NCBI RefSeq assembly: GCF_001667265.1
Contig: NZ_LZHW01000026.1
Span: forward strand, 1 to 64,000
Reading direction: 5' to 3'
Source of the DNA: Mycobacterium sp. ACS4331
GTDB taxonomy: Bacteria > Actinomycetota > Actinomycetes > Mycobacteriales > Mycobacteriaceae
DNA length: 64,000 nt
This document shows, one piece after another, positions 52,558 through 63,150 of the stretch (position 1 is the first letter of the stretch; each line of letters starts with the position of its first letter). The notes under the pieces were generated by a model. That model was not told the DNA's origin. It saw nothing but the letters and a program-made list of their open reading frames with translations, and made no database searches. Both the position numbers and the translations under genes were made by a program.

Positions 52558-55092
52558 CTACAACTCCACCGTCATCGGACCCACGTTCCAAATCTCGTCG
52601 CAGTACGAAGCGATCGCACGGTCCGAGGAGAACTTGCCGCTGCGTGCGGTGTTGAGTATCGACATGTGGCTCCACTTGTCGGGTTCGAGCCACGCGGCGT
52701 CGACTCGCGCCTGGGTGTCGACATAGGAGCGGTAGTCGGCCAGCGCCAGGAACGTGTCGTGGTGGATGAGGTTGTCCACCAACGGGCGCAACACCTCGGT
52801 GTCACCGTGGGTGAAGGTGCCCTCGGCGATCAGTTCCAGCACCGCCGCCAGTTCCGCGTCGCGCTCGATGAAGGTTCCGGGGGAGTAGCCGTCGCGTTTG
52901 GCGGCCTCCACCTGATCCTCGGTCAGGCCGAACAGGAAGAAGTTCTCCGGGCCGGCCTCCTCGCGGATCTCGACGTTGGCGCCGTCGAGCGTCCCGATGG
53001 TCAGCGCACCGTTGATCATGAACTTCATGTTCCCGGTGCCCGAGGCCTCCTTGCCGGCGGTGGAGATCTGCTCGGACAGATTGGCCGCCGGGTAGACCAG
53101 GTGCGCGTTCTTGACGTTGAAGTTGGGCAGGAACACCACCTTCAGGAAGCGGTTGACCTGGGGGTCGGCGTTCACCGTCTCGCCGACGGCGTTGATCAGC
53201 TTGATGATCCGCTTGGCCATGAAGTAACCGGGTGCGGCCTTGCCGCCGAAGATGAACACCCGCGGCGGAATCGTCAGGCCGGGGTTGAGTTTGAGCCTGC
53301 GGTACAGCGCGATGATGTGCAGCACCATGAGGTGCTGTCGCTTGTACTCGTGGATGCGCTTGACCTGAACGTCGAACATCCACGACGGGTCGAGTTCGAT
53401 CCCGGTTGTGGCGTGCACGTACTCGGCGAGGCGGGCCTTGTTGGCGCGCTTGACTTCTCGCCAGCATTCCCGGAACGCGGGATCCTCGGCGTACGGTTCG
53501 AGCCCGCTGAGCAGGCTCAGGTCGGTCAACCAGCCGTCGCCGATGGTCTCGTCCAGCAGGCCGCGCAGGCCGGGGTTGGACAGCGCGAGGAACCTGCGGG
53601 GTGTCACACCGTTGGTGACGTTGCCGAAGCGCTCTGGCCACAGCTCGTAGAAGTCCTTGAGCACACTGGATTTCAGCAGTTCGGAGTGCAGGGCCGCGAC
53701 GCCGTTGACGGCGTGACTGCCGACGGTGGCCAGGTGCGCCATCCGCACGCACTTGCCGTGGTCCTCACCGATCAGCGACATCCGCCGCACGCGATCCTCG
53801 TCGCCGGGGAAGCGGTCCCGGACCTCGTCGAGGAACCGTTCGTTGATCTCGTAGATGATCTCGAGGTGCCGTGGCAGCGCCTCACCGAACATCCCCAGCG
53901 GCCAGGTCTCCAGCGCCTCGGGCAGCAGGGTGTGGTTGGTGTAGCCGAACGTCCGCACGGTGATGGACCACGCCTCGTCCCAACTCAACTGGTGCTCGTC
54001 GATCAGCAGGCGCATCATCTCGGCGACCGCGATCGACGGGTGGGTGTCGTTGAGTTGGATCGCCCACTTCTCGGGCAGGGCCTCCAACGGCAGCAGCACG
54101 CGGTTGAGGTGGATGCTCAGGATGTCCTGCAGCGAGCACGTGACGAAGAAGTACTGCTGCAGAAGGCGAAGCCGCTTACCGGCCTCTGGTTCGTCGTTGG
54201 GGTAGAGCACTTTTGACACCGTCTCGGAGACGACCTCCTCATCGACGGCGCGGTAGAAGTCGCCGGTGTTGAACGCCTCGAGCGCGAACGACTCCACCGC
54301 GCGGGCGCTCCACAGCGTCAGCGTGTTGCAGGTGTTGACGCCGTAACCCTGCACCGGGGTGTCGTAGGACGTGCCCTTGAGGACGCGGTGCGGCACCCAG
54401 CGGACCCGGAACTTTCCCGTGACGTCCTCGTACTCCTCGGTGTGCCCGCCCCAGTTGACGATGTAGCTGGCGTCGGGTTTCTCGATCTCCCAGGGGTTTC
54501 CGTGTGCCAGCCAGTTGTCGGTCTTCTCGACCTGCCAGCCGTCGGCGATCTCCTGCTTGAAGATCCCGAACTCGTAGCGGATCCCGTAGCCGATGGAGGG
54601 CCGCTCCAGGGTGGCCAGCGAGTCCAGGTAGCAGGCCGCCAGCCGGCCCAGGCCGCCGTTGCCCAGCCCGGGCTCCTCCTCGCACGCCAGGATCTGGTCG
54701 AGGTCCTGGCCCAGTGCCGCCATCGCGTCGCGGGCCTGCTGCTCGATCCGCAGGTTGATCAGGTTGTTGCCCAGCTGCGGGCCCATCAGGAACTCCGCGG
54801 ACAGGTAGCAGGTGACCTTGTTCGACAGGTCCAGCCAGTCCTGGGTGGTGGCCATCCAGCGCTTCTGCATGCGGTCGCGGACGGCCAGCGACAGGGCACG
54901 GTAGTAGTGGTCGGGAGTCAACGCGATGGACGGGCGGGCGATCGAGTACAGCAGGTGATCCGAGACCGCCGCGCACAGCGCCTCGGCCGTCATCCCGGAG
55001 CGGGTCTGCCCGGTCGGGGCTGGGGTCTGCGGCAGGCCGTCGTCGAGGTCCGCGGGTTCGTCGATCGGTTGGCGACTCTGCACTTCGGTCAC
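52558..55092 (-). CDS. glgP: Glycogen phosphorylase
   Basis: Pyridoxal-phosphate enzyme (844 aa) releasing glucose-1-phosphate from glycogen or maltodextrin. Family text is continuous: YLSAEFLMGPQLGNNLINL, LGNGGLGRLAACYLDSLATL, IQLNDTHPSIAVAEMMRLL, VFIFGGKAAPGYFMAK and EASGTGNMKFMINGALTIGTLDGANVEI, which contains the PLP lysine. GTG start with GGAGGG upstream. The size is that of the GT35 family; the mycobacterial relative is GlgP (Rv1328). It is monocistronic here. Confidence 0.96.
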   Translation of the reverse strand: MTEVQSRQPIDEPADLDDGLPQTPAPTGQTRSGMTAEALCAAVSDHLLYSIARPSIALTPDHYYRALSLAVRDRMQKRWMATTQDWLDLSNKVTCYLSAEFLMGPQLGNNLINLRIEQQARDAMAALGQDLDQILACEEEPGLGNGGLGRLAACYLDSLATLERPSIGYGIRYEFGIFKQEIADGWQVEKTDNWLAHGNPWEIEKPDASYIVNWGGHTEEYEDVTGKFRVRWVPHRVLKGTSYDTPVQGYGVNTCNTLTLWSARAVESFALEAFNTGDFYRAVDEEVVSETVSKVLYPNDEPEAGKRLRLLQQYFFVTCSLQDILSIHLNRVLLPLEALPEKWAIQLNDTHPSIAVAEMMRLLIDEHQLSWDEAWSITVRTFGYTNHTLLPEALETWPLGMFGEALPRHLEIIYEINERFLDEVRDRFPGDEDRVRRMSLIGEDHGKCVRMAHLATVGSHAVNGVAALHSELLKSSVLKDFYELWPERFGNVTNGVTPRRFLALSNPGLRGLLDETIGDGWLTDLSLLSGLEPYAEDPAFRECWREVKRANKARLAEYVHATTGIELDPSWMFDVQVKRIHEYKRQHLMVLHIIALYRRLKLNPGLTIPPRVFIFGGKAAPGYFMAKRIIKLINAVGETVNADPQVNRFLKVVFLPNFNVKNAHLVYPAANLSEQISTAGKEASGTGNMKFMINGALTIGTLDGANVEIREEAGPENFFLFGLTEDQVEAAKRDGYSPGTFIERDAELAAVLELIAEGTFTHGDTEVLRPLVDNLIHHDTFLALADYRSYVDTQARVDAAWLEPDKWSHMSILNTARSGKFSSDRAIASYCDEIWNVGPMTVEL

Positions 55093-55235
55093 GGGCCCTC
55101 CGTAATTCTGCTGGGAAAGACGGGTTAGTGTGGCACTCCTGTGTTACGGGAACCGCACGTGCGCCCGGACGAATGTGAACTCCGCTTTACGGTACTGCGC
55201 TTCGGCGAAGGCGGCCGAGTTCGCACCTGTGCCGA

Positions 55236-55252
55236 CGGGGGCCGAGCCCCCG
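55236..55252 (-). terminator. Hairpin terminator of the purine permease gene
   Basis: CGGGGGC-CGA-GCCCCCG forms a perfect 7-bp GC stem with a 3-base loop, starting 4 bp after the permease stop on its strand. It is a strong I-shaped terminator candidate without a T-run. Confidence 0.65.
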
Positions 55253-55256
55253 ACGC

Positions 55257-56669
55257 TCAGATGCCGATCAGGGAGTCGATCCAGCCGCGCGCGAAGAACA
55301 GCGCGAAACCGGCCGCGACGATCCACAGCAGCACGCTGATCTCGCGGGCCCTGCCGGACGCCGCGCGCACCACCACCCAGGAGATGAAGCCGACACCGAT
55401 GCCGTTGGCGATCGAATAGCTCAGCGGCATCACGGCCACGGTCAGCACGACGGGCAGCGCGATCGAGAAGTCGGTGAAGTCGATCTCCCGCAGGTGAGAG
55501 GCCATCATGGCGCCGACGATCACCAGCGCGGCCGCCGCGACCTCGGACGGCACGATGGCGGCCAGGGGGGTCAGGAACATCGCCGCCAGGAACAGCGTGC
55601 CCGTGACGAGGCTGGCCAGGCCGGTCCGCGCCCCCTCGCCGATGCCCGCACCCGACTCGATGAACACGGTGTTCGACGAGGCCGACGCCGCGCCGCCGAC
55701 CACGGCGCCGGCACCCTCGACCACCAGCGCCGAGCGCAGCCGCGGGAAGTTGCCGTCGGCGTCGGCCAGGCCAGCCTGCCGGGACAGGCCCGTGAACGTG
55801 CCCATGGCGTCGAAGAAGTTGGTGAACACCAGCGTGAACACCCACATCACCGCCGCGAGGATGCCGATGCGGGCGAAGCTGTTGAGGCTGAACTCACCGA
55901 CCAGCGACAGGTCCGGCACCGCGAACGGGGACCCGGACAGTGTCGGCACCGACAGGCCCCAGCCGCCGGGATTGTCCTGCGCCGAGCCCAGATGCCAGAT
56001 CGCCTCGATCGTCACCGCGACGATCGTGCCCGCGACCAGGCCGATCAGGATCGCGCCGCGGACCTTGCGGGCGACCAGGATGCCGGTCACCAGCAGCGTC
56101 AGCACGAACACCACCGTCGGCACGCTGTCGATGGAGCCGGCGCCGTCACGGCCCAACCCCACGGGCGGGGACGGGAAGCCCGTCGACCCGATGAATCCCG
56201 CGTCCACCATGCCGATGAACAGGATGAACAGACCGATACCAGCGGTGATCGCGAGCTTCAGCTGCATGGGCACGGCGTCGAAGATCAGTTTGCGCAGACC
56301 AGTGACCGCCAGCGCCACGATGATCAGACCGTTGATCACCACCAGGCCCATGGCCTCGGGCCAGGTCAGCGAGCCCACCACCGAGGACGCCAGGAACGAG
56401 TTGATGCCCAGGCCTGCCGCGAACGCGAACGGCAGGCGCGCGATCACACCGAACACGATGGTCATCACGCCCGCGGCCAGCGACGTCACCGCCGAGACCT
56501 GGGTGAACCCCAACTCGTTGCCCGCGACGTCGGCCGTCCCGGACAGGATGATCGGGTTCAGCACGATGATGTAGGCCATCGCGATGAACGTGACGACACC
56601 GCCACGAAGTTCGGCGGCCACGGTCGAGCCGCGTTCGGTGATCTCGAAGAACGAGTCCAGTCTGGTCAC
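55257..56669 (-). CDS. NCS2-family hypoxanthine/guanine permease (AzgA type)
   Basis: Nucleobase:proton importer (470 aa, 12-14 helices) of the AzgA-like NCS2 group. Visible: the N-terminal AELRGGVVTFIAMAYIIVLNP, AAGLGINSFLASSVV, GMVDAGFIG, FFDAMGTFTGLSRQAG and SSNTVFIESGAGIGEGARTGLASL, the last being a conserved substrate-site helix. GTG start with AAGG seven bases upstream. The molybdenum hydroxylase far upstream is not of the classic xanthine dehydrogenase layout, so a joint purine pathway is not implied. Followed by a strong hairpin. Confidence 0.94.
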   Translation of the reverse strand: MTRLDSFFEITERGSTVAAELRGGVVTFIAMAYIIVLNPIILSGTADVAGNELGFTQVSAVTSLAAGVMTIVFGVIARLPFAFAAGLGINSFLASSVVGSLTWPEAMGLVVINGLIIVALAVTGLRKLIFDAVPMQLKLAITAGIGLFILFIGMVDAGFIGSTGFPSPPVGLGRDGAGSIDSVPTVVFVLTLLVTGILVARKVRGAILIGLVAGTIVAVTIEAIWHLGSAQDNPGGWGLSVPTLSGSPFAVPDLSLVGEFSLNSFARIGILAAVMWVFTLVFTNFFDAMGTFTGLSRQAGLADADGNFPRLRSALVVEGAGAVVGGAASASSNTVFIESGAGIGEGARTGLASLVTGTLFLAAMFLTPLAAIVPSEVAAAALVIVGAMMASHLREIDFTDFSIALPVVLTVAVMPLSYSIANGIGVGFISWVVVRAASGRAREISVLLWIVAAGFALFFARGWIDSLIGI

Positions 56670-56710
56670 GGGACGACCTTAAGGGGCGCGGTGGTCGTCG
56701 GCAGGGATTG

Positions 56711-58441
56711 TCACGCCGACTGGTGTGCCAACAGCGCCTGAAGCTCGGCGTGCGTCATCTTCTGCGCGCTGATCTCCGGCTCACCGAGGGCCGGGTCGAC
56801 GTCCTGGAACCGGATCGACAGGGTGCCCTGGTTCAGTCCGCCGGTGGACACCCAGTTGGCCACGCCGGGATCGGTCGGGGAGATCACGACGATGTAGGTG
56901 CCGTCACCGTCCGGGTCGACCGCGTGGGCGCTGTTGAGGCTCGCGCCGGGGTCGTTGTCGGTGATGGTCCACACGTTGGTGACCGGCACGTTGAAGTAGC
57001 CGGCACCGTTGGGCGTCACCGTGACGACCAGGGCCTCGTCGTCGGCCAGTTGGAAGTAACCGGTGCTCTGGCGCTGGGTGGCCAGAAACTGCGCGTTGTG
57101 CGCGGGCTCCGACAGCGTATTCGGTTGGCGCAGTTGGCCTGTCGCGGGATCGCGGGTGGCCACGGCGATGTACTCGTCCTGCTTGGTGATGCCGAGGATC
57201 AACATCAGCAGGGAGGTCTCCACCGCCTGCAGCACCAGCGGGGGACCGGGCAGCGGCGGGATCAGCGAGACCAGTTTCACCAGCGTCGGATTCCTGGTGA
57301 TCGCCGGCCCGATGCCGGGGATCAGGAATCCGCCGATCTGAGCGAACAGGCTGTCGGGCGGCCCGCTGGTCCGGGTGATCGTCAACCCCATGGCTTCCTC
57401 GGCCGCCTTGTCGGACAGCGTGTTCCGGGTGGTGATCAGAGTGGCTTCGGGCGTCAGGTAGAGGTAGTTGGGGTCATCTCTGCGGGTGGGGTCGGACCCG
57501 ACGTAGATCTTGAAGGTGCCGGTGACCTCATCCTTCTCGATCTCGTCCCAGCTTCGGTTCACCGCGGTCTCACCGTTGAGTCCGGTGAGCACACTGAAAT
57601 TGGTGTCGACCGGCACGGCGTCGGGGTTGTAGGTGCCCTCGATGACGTAGGTCGAGGCGGCGTTGACGGCGACGAACCGATAGACGGTGTCGGGGTTGTC
57701 GTACCAGATCCGGGTGCCGCCCACCGTCTGCCCACCCCAGGTGTGCGGGGGCATCACCTGTTGGAGCAGTCTGGGCTTGTTCGGGTTGAGGAGCTGCACC
57801 TCCATGGCGGCCTGGTTGACGTACTCGTCCAGCGACCGGTCGAGCTGGGCCAGATTCTCCCGATCCACGCCACCGACCAGCGCGAAGTTCCGCTGCGCCG
57901 AGATGTACCAGGCGACCTTCAACACCAGCCTGGTCAATTGGACGATCGGGCGCTTGGCGATCTGGGCGGCGCGACGTTCGGCGGCCAACTGTTCCTCGGT
58001 GGCCAGCGGGTCGGCGGCGGTGGTGCTGGCGCTGGCCGGTTCGGTGGTCGGACGGGCCAGGCCGACGTTGGTCAGCAGTTCCACACCGCGCAACGGTGCT
58101 CGCGGCGTGCGGGGCAGCGGCCGATCGGCTTGCCGGGCAGAGGAGTTCGCCGACGCGGTGATCCTGTCGGCGACATCGCGCAGGCTGCGGGCGGCGCGGC
58201 GGGACTCGATCCGTTCCGAGGCGCGGGTCACGCTGCGTTCGACGCGGTCCGCCAGTGTCCTCGCGCGGGCCTCGCGTTTCGGCGCGGTGTCCGTCGACGC
58301 GGCCGACGGGCCGTCGGGGCCCTCGGTCTCCGCGGCAGCGTCGCCGGCGCCCTGGGCGATCGCCACTCCGATGCCCAAGGCCACGGCGAGGCCGCCGACA
58401 CGGCCGATATAACGCGCGTATTGGGGGGACGTCGACGTCAT
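56711..58441 (-). CDS. Large secreted mycobacterial protein, DUF1214-like C-terminus
   Basis: A 576-aa exported protein of unknown function. The N-terminus YIGRVGGLAVALGIGVAIAQG ends in AAAE and matches the leader often seen on mycobacterial secreted proteins. A charged, low-complexity stretch (35-160) follows, then a globular part. The last 110 residues (GYFQLADDEALVVTVTP, NVWTITDNDPGASLNS, NWVSTGGLNQGTLSIRFQD) resemble the DUF1214 beta domain. I cannot assign a reaction. It stands between the permease and the cyclase on the same strand, with 41 and 54 bp gaps. Confidence 0.75.
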   Translation of the reverse strand: MTSTSPQYARYIGRVGGLAVALGIGVAIAQGAGDAAAETEGPDGPSAASTDTAPKREARARTLADRVERSVTRASERIESRRAARSLRDVADRITASANSSARQADRPLPRTPRAPLRGVELLTNVGLARPTTEPASASTTAADPLATEEQLAAERRAAQIAKRPIVQLTRLVLKVAWYISAQRNFALVGGVDRENLAQLDRSLDEYVNQAAMEVQLLNPNKPRLLQQVMPPHTWGGQTVGGTRIWYDNPDTVYRFVAVNAASTYVIEGTYNPDAVPVDTNFSVLTGLNGETAVNRSWDEIEKDEVTGTFKIYVGSDPTRRDDPNYLYLTPEATLITTRNTLSDKAAEEAMGLTITRTSGPPDSLFAQIGGFLIPGIGPAITRNPTLVKLVSLIPPLPGPPLVLQAVETSLLMLILGITKQDEYIAVATRDPATGQLRQPNTLSEPAHNAQFLATQRQSTGYFQLADDEALVVTVTPNGAGYFNVPVTNVWTITDNDPGASLNSAHAVDPDGDGTYIVVISPTDPGVANWVSTGGLNQGTLSIRFQDVDPALGEPEISAQKMTHAELQALLAHQSA

Positions 58442-58495
58442 GGGCGTGACAGTAGCGGGCGCACCGGCGGTGCGACCGCGGTTTCGGTGACCCGT

Positions 58496-60067
58496 TCAGC
58501 CGATGAGCGGCGCGAAGACCTGCACGGGCCTGGTCGTGCCCTTGAGGGTCAGGCCGGGGCGTTCGACGAACCCACAGCGCTGCGTGCGCGCGCCCGTGAG
58601 CAGTTCGCGGGTCTGGTCGGTCAGCAGCACCACGTCGCCGGTCTGGCGGGTCGCCGACTCGACGCGGGCCGCGATGTTGACCGCGTCGCCGATCACGGAG
58701 AACTCCAGCCGTCCCGCGCCGCCCACGTTGCCCGCGATCACCGCCCCTGAGTTGAGGCCCACCCCCACCGACAGTTCACCGTCGAACTCGTCGCGCACCG
58801 CGTCGGCGATCTGCAGCGCCGCCGCCAGCGCTCGGTCGGCGTGGTCGTCGTGGCGGCGCGGTGCACCGAACACCGCCAGCAGTCCGTCACCGGCGTACTT
58901 GTCCACGTGGCCGCCGTGCCGATGGACCACGGGGACGATCCGCTCGAAGAGCCTGTTCAGCACGGTGACCACCTCGGCCGGACGCAGGCGTTCGGCGAAC
59001 CCGGTGAACCCCCGGACGTCGACGAACATCAGCGTGACGTGGACCTCCTCGCCGTCGAGTCCGTCGTGGGCGCCGAGGATGTGATCGGCGACGTCACGGT
59101 CGACGTACGTGCCGAAGGTGTCCCGGATCCGTTCGCGCTCAGCCAGGCCCGCCGCCATGGTGTTGAACCCGGCCTGCAACCTTCCGATCTCACTCGCGTC
59201 GTCGACGAGGACGCGGGCCGTGAAGTCACCCGCCTGGACGCGGGCCAGCGCGCCGCGCAGCGCACCCACTCGGCCCGTGATCGACCGGACCGCGACCACG
59301 AGCGTGAACAGGCCGACCGCCAGCGCAATGCCGACGAGCACCAGGATGGCCGCCAGTGTGCGCTGGGCCCGGAAGTCCTCGCTGGCCAGGTATCCGATGG
59401 TCAGGGTCGCGACACCGAGGAGGGGCACGCAGGTGGCGACCGTCCACGCCATCACCAGCCGTCGTTCGATCGTGGGCCCGTAGGACCGGACGGGGGACTC
59501 ACCGTCGAGTGCGCGCGCCGCGATCGGGCGCATCACCCATTCGACCACCAGGTACCACACCGCGGTGGTGCTGATGCCGCCGAATGCGACCGTGCCGAAG
59601 ATGTAGAGCGCCGCGGGCACAGTCTCCAGGCCGCCGAGCAGCGCGAACGCCACGGCGCAGGCGCCCCACGCCGCAGCCGACACCCGGACCGCCTCCCGGG
59701 GCGCGGCCAGCGTCCGCTGCCGCTCCGTCTCTGTGGGGGAACGGAATTCACGCAGCCACGCGGTGCTCACCGCGAACCGCCGGCGACGGAACCGCATGAG
59801 CAGGGGCACGCCGATCGCGGCGAACACCAGCATGGTCGCGCTGCTGCGAATCAGGAGCCGGTGAGTCTCGTTGGGGGTCAGCAGAATCGGTGCGGCGAAC
59901 GCCAGGAACGCGAAGACGATGCCGCCGCCTGCGACGCTGACCGTGACCGCGCCGAGGATCCAGCGCCGGAACACCTCCGTCCGCAGCGGGTCGACGGCAG
60001 CCCGGCCCGCCCGTGGTTTCCTGGCCGGAACCCGGGCACGCGGGGTCGTCGACTGCGCGGTGTCCAC
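58496..60067 (-). CDS. Membrane class III adenylate cyclase with HAMP domain
   Basis: A 523-aa cyclase like M. tuberculosis Rv1318c-Rv1320c/Rv3645. Six helices lie in residues about 35-270, then a HAMP domain (VGALRGALARVQAGDFTARV), then the cyclase domain. Catalytic residues are complete: metal Asp in FVDVRGFTGF, substrate Lys and second metal Asp in DKYAGDGLLAVFGAP, and Asn/Arg of GDAVNIAARVES. It should make cAMP in response to a membrane or HAMP-transduced signal. GTG start (MDTAQSTT). Confidence 0.94.
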   Translation of the reverse strand: MDTAQSTTPRARVPARKPRAGRAAVDPLRTEVFRRWILGAVTVSVAGGGIVFAFLAFAAPILLTPNETHRLLIRSSATMLVFAAIGVPLLMRFRRRRFAVSTAWLREFRSPTETERQRTLAAPREAVRVSAAAWGACAVAFALLGGLETVPAALYIFGTVAFGGISTTAVWYLVVEWVMRPIAARALDGESPVRSYGPTIERRLVMAWTVATCVPLLGVATLTIGYLASEDFRAQRTLAAILVLVGIALAVGLFTLVVAVRSITGRVGALRGALARVQAGDFTARVLVDDASEIGRLQAGFNTMAAGLAERERIRDTFGTYVDRDVADHILGAHDGLDGEEVHVTLMFVDVRGFTGFAERLRPAEVVTVLNRLFERIVPVVHRHGGHVDKYAGDGLLAVFGAPRRHDDHADRALAAALQIADAVRDEFDGELSVGVGLNSGAVIAGNVGGAGRLEFSVIGDAVNIAARVESATRQTGDVVLLTDQTRELLTGARTQRCGFVERPGLTLKGTTRPVQVFAPLIG

Positions 60068-60119
60068 CCGTTCACTGTGCGGATGCGCCGCGACGGCGAC
60101 ACGCGTAGTGCGCTACCTG

Positions 60120-61265
<1,146 letters not shown>

Positions 61266-61318
61266 TTATGAAGCCCTGTGGAGGTTGTGACCTGGGCCGG
61301 CAGCAACGTGTCGGGGCG

Positions 61319-62668
61319 TCACTGCACGCCGGGGAGCTTGAGCACCAGGCGGGCACCGCCGAGCGGGCTGTCCTCGAGCGAGGCGGTCCCGCCGTGCACC
61401 TGCGCCTGCTGGGCCACCAGCGCCAGACCCAGACCGGAACCCGACCGCGAGGCCGTCGACCCGCGGGAGAACCGCTCGAAGACCTCGACGCGTTCGGCCT
61501 CGGGCACACCGGATCCGTTGTCGTCGACCGAGATCTGCACGCCTTCGGCGGAACTGACGGCGTCGAGGAGAACCTTGGTGGCGCCGCCGTGTTTGACGGC
61601 GTTGGCGATCGCGTTGTCCACCACCAGGCGCAGCCCCGCCGGCAGACCCACCATGAGCACCGACGTGGTGGCCGCGAGGCCCACCTCGAGGTCGGGGTAG
61701 TTGCGTTCGGCGTCGTGGGCGGCACGGTCGAGCACCTCGGTGATGTCGACGGGCACGAAGTCGTCGGCCGTGGTCAGCTGGCCCTGCGCGAGCCGTTCGA
61801 GTGCCCACAGCGTGGTCTCGATGCGGGTCTGGGTGCGCATCACATCACCGATGAGTTCCTGGCGTGCCTCCGCGGGCATGTCGAGGGTGGCCAGCACCTC
61901 GAGGTTGGTGCGCATCGCGGTCATCGGTGTGCGCAGTTCATGGGAGGCCGCCGCCGCGAAGTCGCGCGCGGATTCGAGGGCGGCCTTGGTGCGTTCCTGC
62001 TCCTTGCCGATGCGGTCGAGCATGCCCTCGACGGCCTCACCGATCTCAACGGCCTCCCACACCCCACGGACCTGCACCTCGTCGGGGGCGGACTGTGCGT
62101 TGATGGCGCGGGCCTGCTGCGCCAGCAGGCGGAACGGCGTGATCATGACCAGCGAGATCACCCAGCCGACGACGATCGTCGTGACGATCAGGCTGCCGCA
62201 GATGATCAGCACTCGGGTGTGCAGCGCGTCGATGCGCCGCTGGGTCTCCTCCAGCGTGGACCCGAGTGCGATCGAGGCGGGCCCGGCCTGGAAGGTGCGG
62301 ACGCGGTAGTCCACTCCGTTGATCGTGGTGGTGGTGTAGCCGTCCTCGAATTTGGGCAGGACGATGTCGCTGGGTGTGGAGATCGTGACGGAGCCGACCC
62401 GAGCGGTGCGAACCAGGCCGCTGTCGTCGCCGCCGTTGCCCGCGCCCTGCGGTGGTGCGTTGAGGATGCTGCTGAAATCGCCGAGGCTGCTGACCGAGTC
62501 CAGCCTGCGGTCGAGCTGGTTGTACTGGTCGTTGGTGATGCCGAACCACACCCAGGCGCCGATCACGAGGATGGTGCTGATCACCCCGACCATGCCCACG
62601 ATGACGATCGTGCGCAGCGACAGAATGCGCCGAGGCAGCCGGAATAGCCAGGCCAGGATGCCGTTCAT
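61319..62668 (-). CDS. PrrB-like sensor histidine kinase
   Basis: Membrane histidine kinase (449 aa) closely resembling M. tuberculosis PrrB (446 aa). Two helices (about 18-42 and 155-178) flank a 110-residue extracellular domain. HAMP follows, then the H-box ASHELRTPMTAMRTNLEVL, N-box VDNAIANAVKHGG, D-box VDDNGSGVPEAERVEVFERFSRGS and G-box GSGLGLALVAQQAQVHGG. In PrrAB loci the response regulator prrA lies directly upstream; here that place is taken by a small secreted protein and a DUF4185-like gene. It may be a second PrrB or act with a regulator outside the window. Confidence 0.93.
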   Translation of the reverse strand: MNGILAWLFRLPRRILSLRTIVIVGMVGVISTILVIGAWVWFGITNDQYNQLDRRLDSVSSLGDFSSILNAPPQGAGNGGDDSGLVRTARVGSVTISTPSDIVLPKFEDGYTTTTINGVDYRVRTFQAGPASIALGSTLEETQRRIDALHTRVLIICGSLIVTTIVVGWVISLVMITPFRLLAQQARAINAQSAPDEVQVRGVWEAVEIGEAVEGMLDRIGKEQERTKAALESARDFAAAASHELRTPMTAMRTNLEVLATLDMPAEARQELIGDVMRTQTRIETTLWALERLAQGQLTTADDFVPVDITEVLDRAAHDAERNYPDLEVGLAATTSVLMVGLPAGLRLVVDNAIANAVKHGGATKVLLDAVSSAEGVQISVDDNGSGVPEAERVEVFERFSRGSTASRSGSGLGLALVAQQAQVHGGTASLEDSPLGGARLVLKLPGVQ

Positions 62669-62684
62669 GGGTTCATCTTGCCCG

Positions 62685-63149
62685 TCAGGGCGTGTGCTGC
62701 CAGAGGCAGGGGCCGCTGAGGGTGGCGCTGAACAGCGTGGCGGAGGCGGTGAACGTCACCACCTCGCCGGGTGCGGCGGCGTGCTCTTCGACCGGCCCGA
62801 GTTGGCCGGCGTCGACGACGTCGACGAGGTCTGCACTGCACTGGGCGTCGGCGTTCGCGGGGGTGCCGGTCCAGACTCCGGGCCGGACCTCGGGGTTTCG
62901 CCGGCCTGGGCCGTGCACGACGAGTGGGTCCGCGGCCCACGACAGCCACCGATCGCCGGCCGCGTACGGATCGGTGTCCAGGCGCCACTGGCCGGCGGAG
63001 CACTGCCAGGTCACGCCCGTCAGGCGGGTCAGCGCGCCGTCGAGGTCCGCCGAGCACGGCGCGTCGGGCGTTGGGTCGGCGCCGGCGGGCCCGGCGGCGC
63101 TCACCGCGACCGCCGCGAGGGCGGCCGCGAGCAGCGCTGCGCGGGTCAT
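62685..63149 (-). CDS. Small secreted protein preceding the sensor kinase
   Basis: A 154-aa exported protein. A Sec leader (MTRAALLAAALAAVAVSAAG) ends near AGA, followed by a small domain with four cysteines (APCSAD, WQCSAGQW, AQCSAD, GPCLWQ) that may be disulfide-bonded. Two CSADL repeats (CSADLDGAL and CSADLVDVV) hint at internal duplication. No family recognised. It is 16 bp from the PrrB-like kinase and 1 bp from the DUF4185-like gene on the same strand, so the three are one operon; it could be an extracellular partner of the kinase. Confidence 0.75.
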   Translation of the reverse strand: MTRAALLAAALAAVAVSAAGPAGADPTPDAPCSADLDGALTRLTGVTWQCSAGQWRLDTDPYAAGDRWLSWAADPLVVHGPGRRNPEVRPGVWTGTPANADAQCSADLVDVVDAGQLGPVEEHAAAPGEVVTFTASATLFSATLSGPCLWQHTP

Positions 63150-63150
63150 G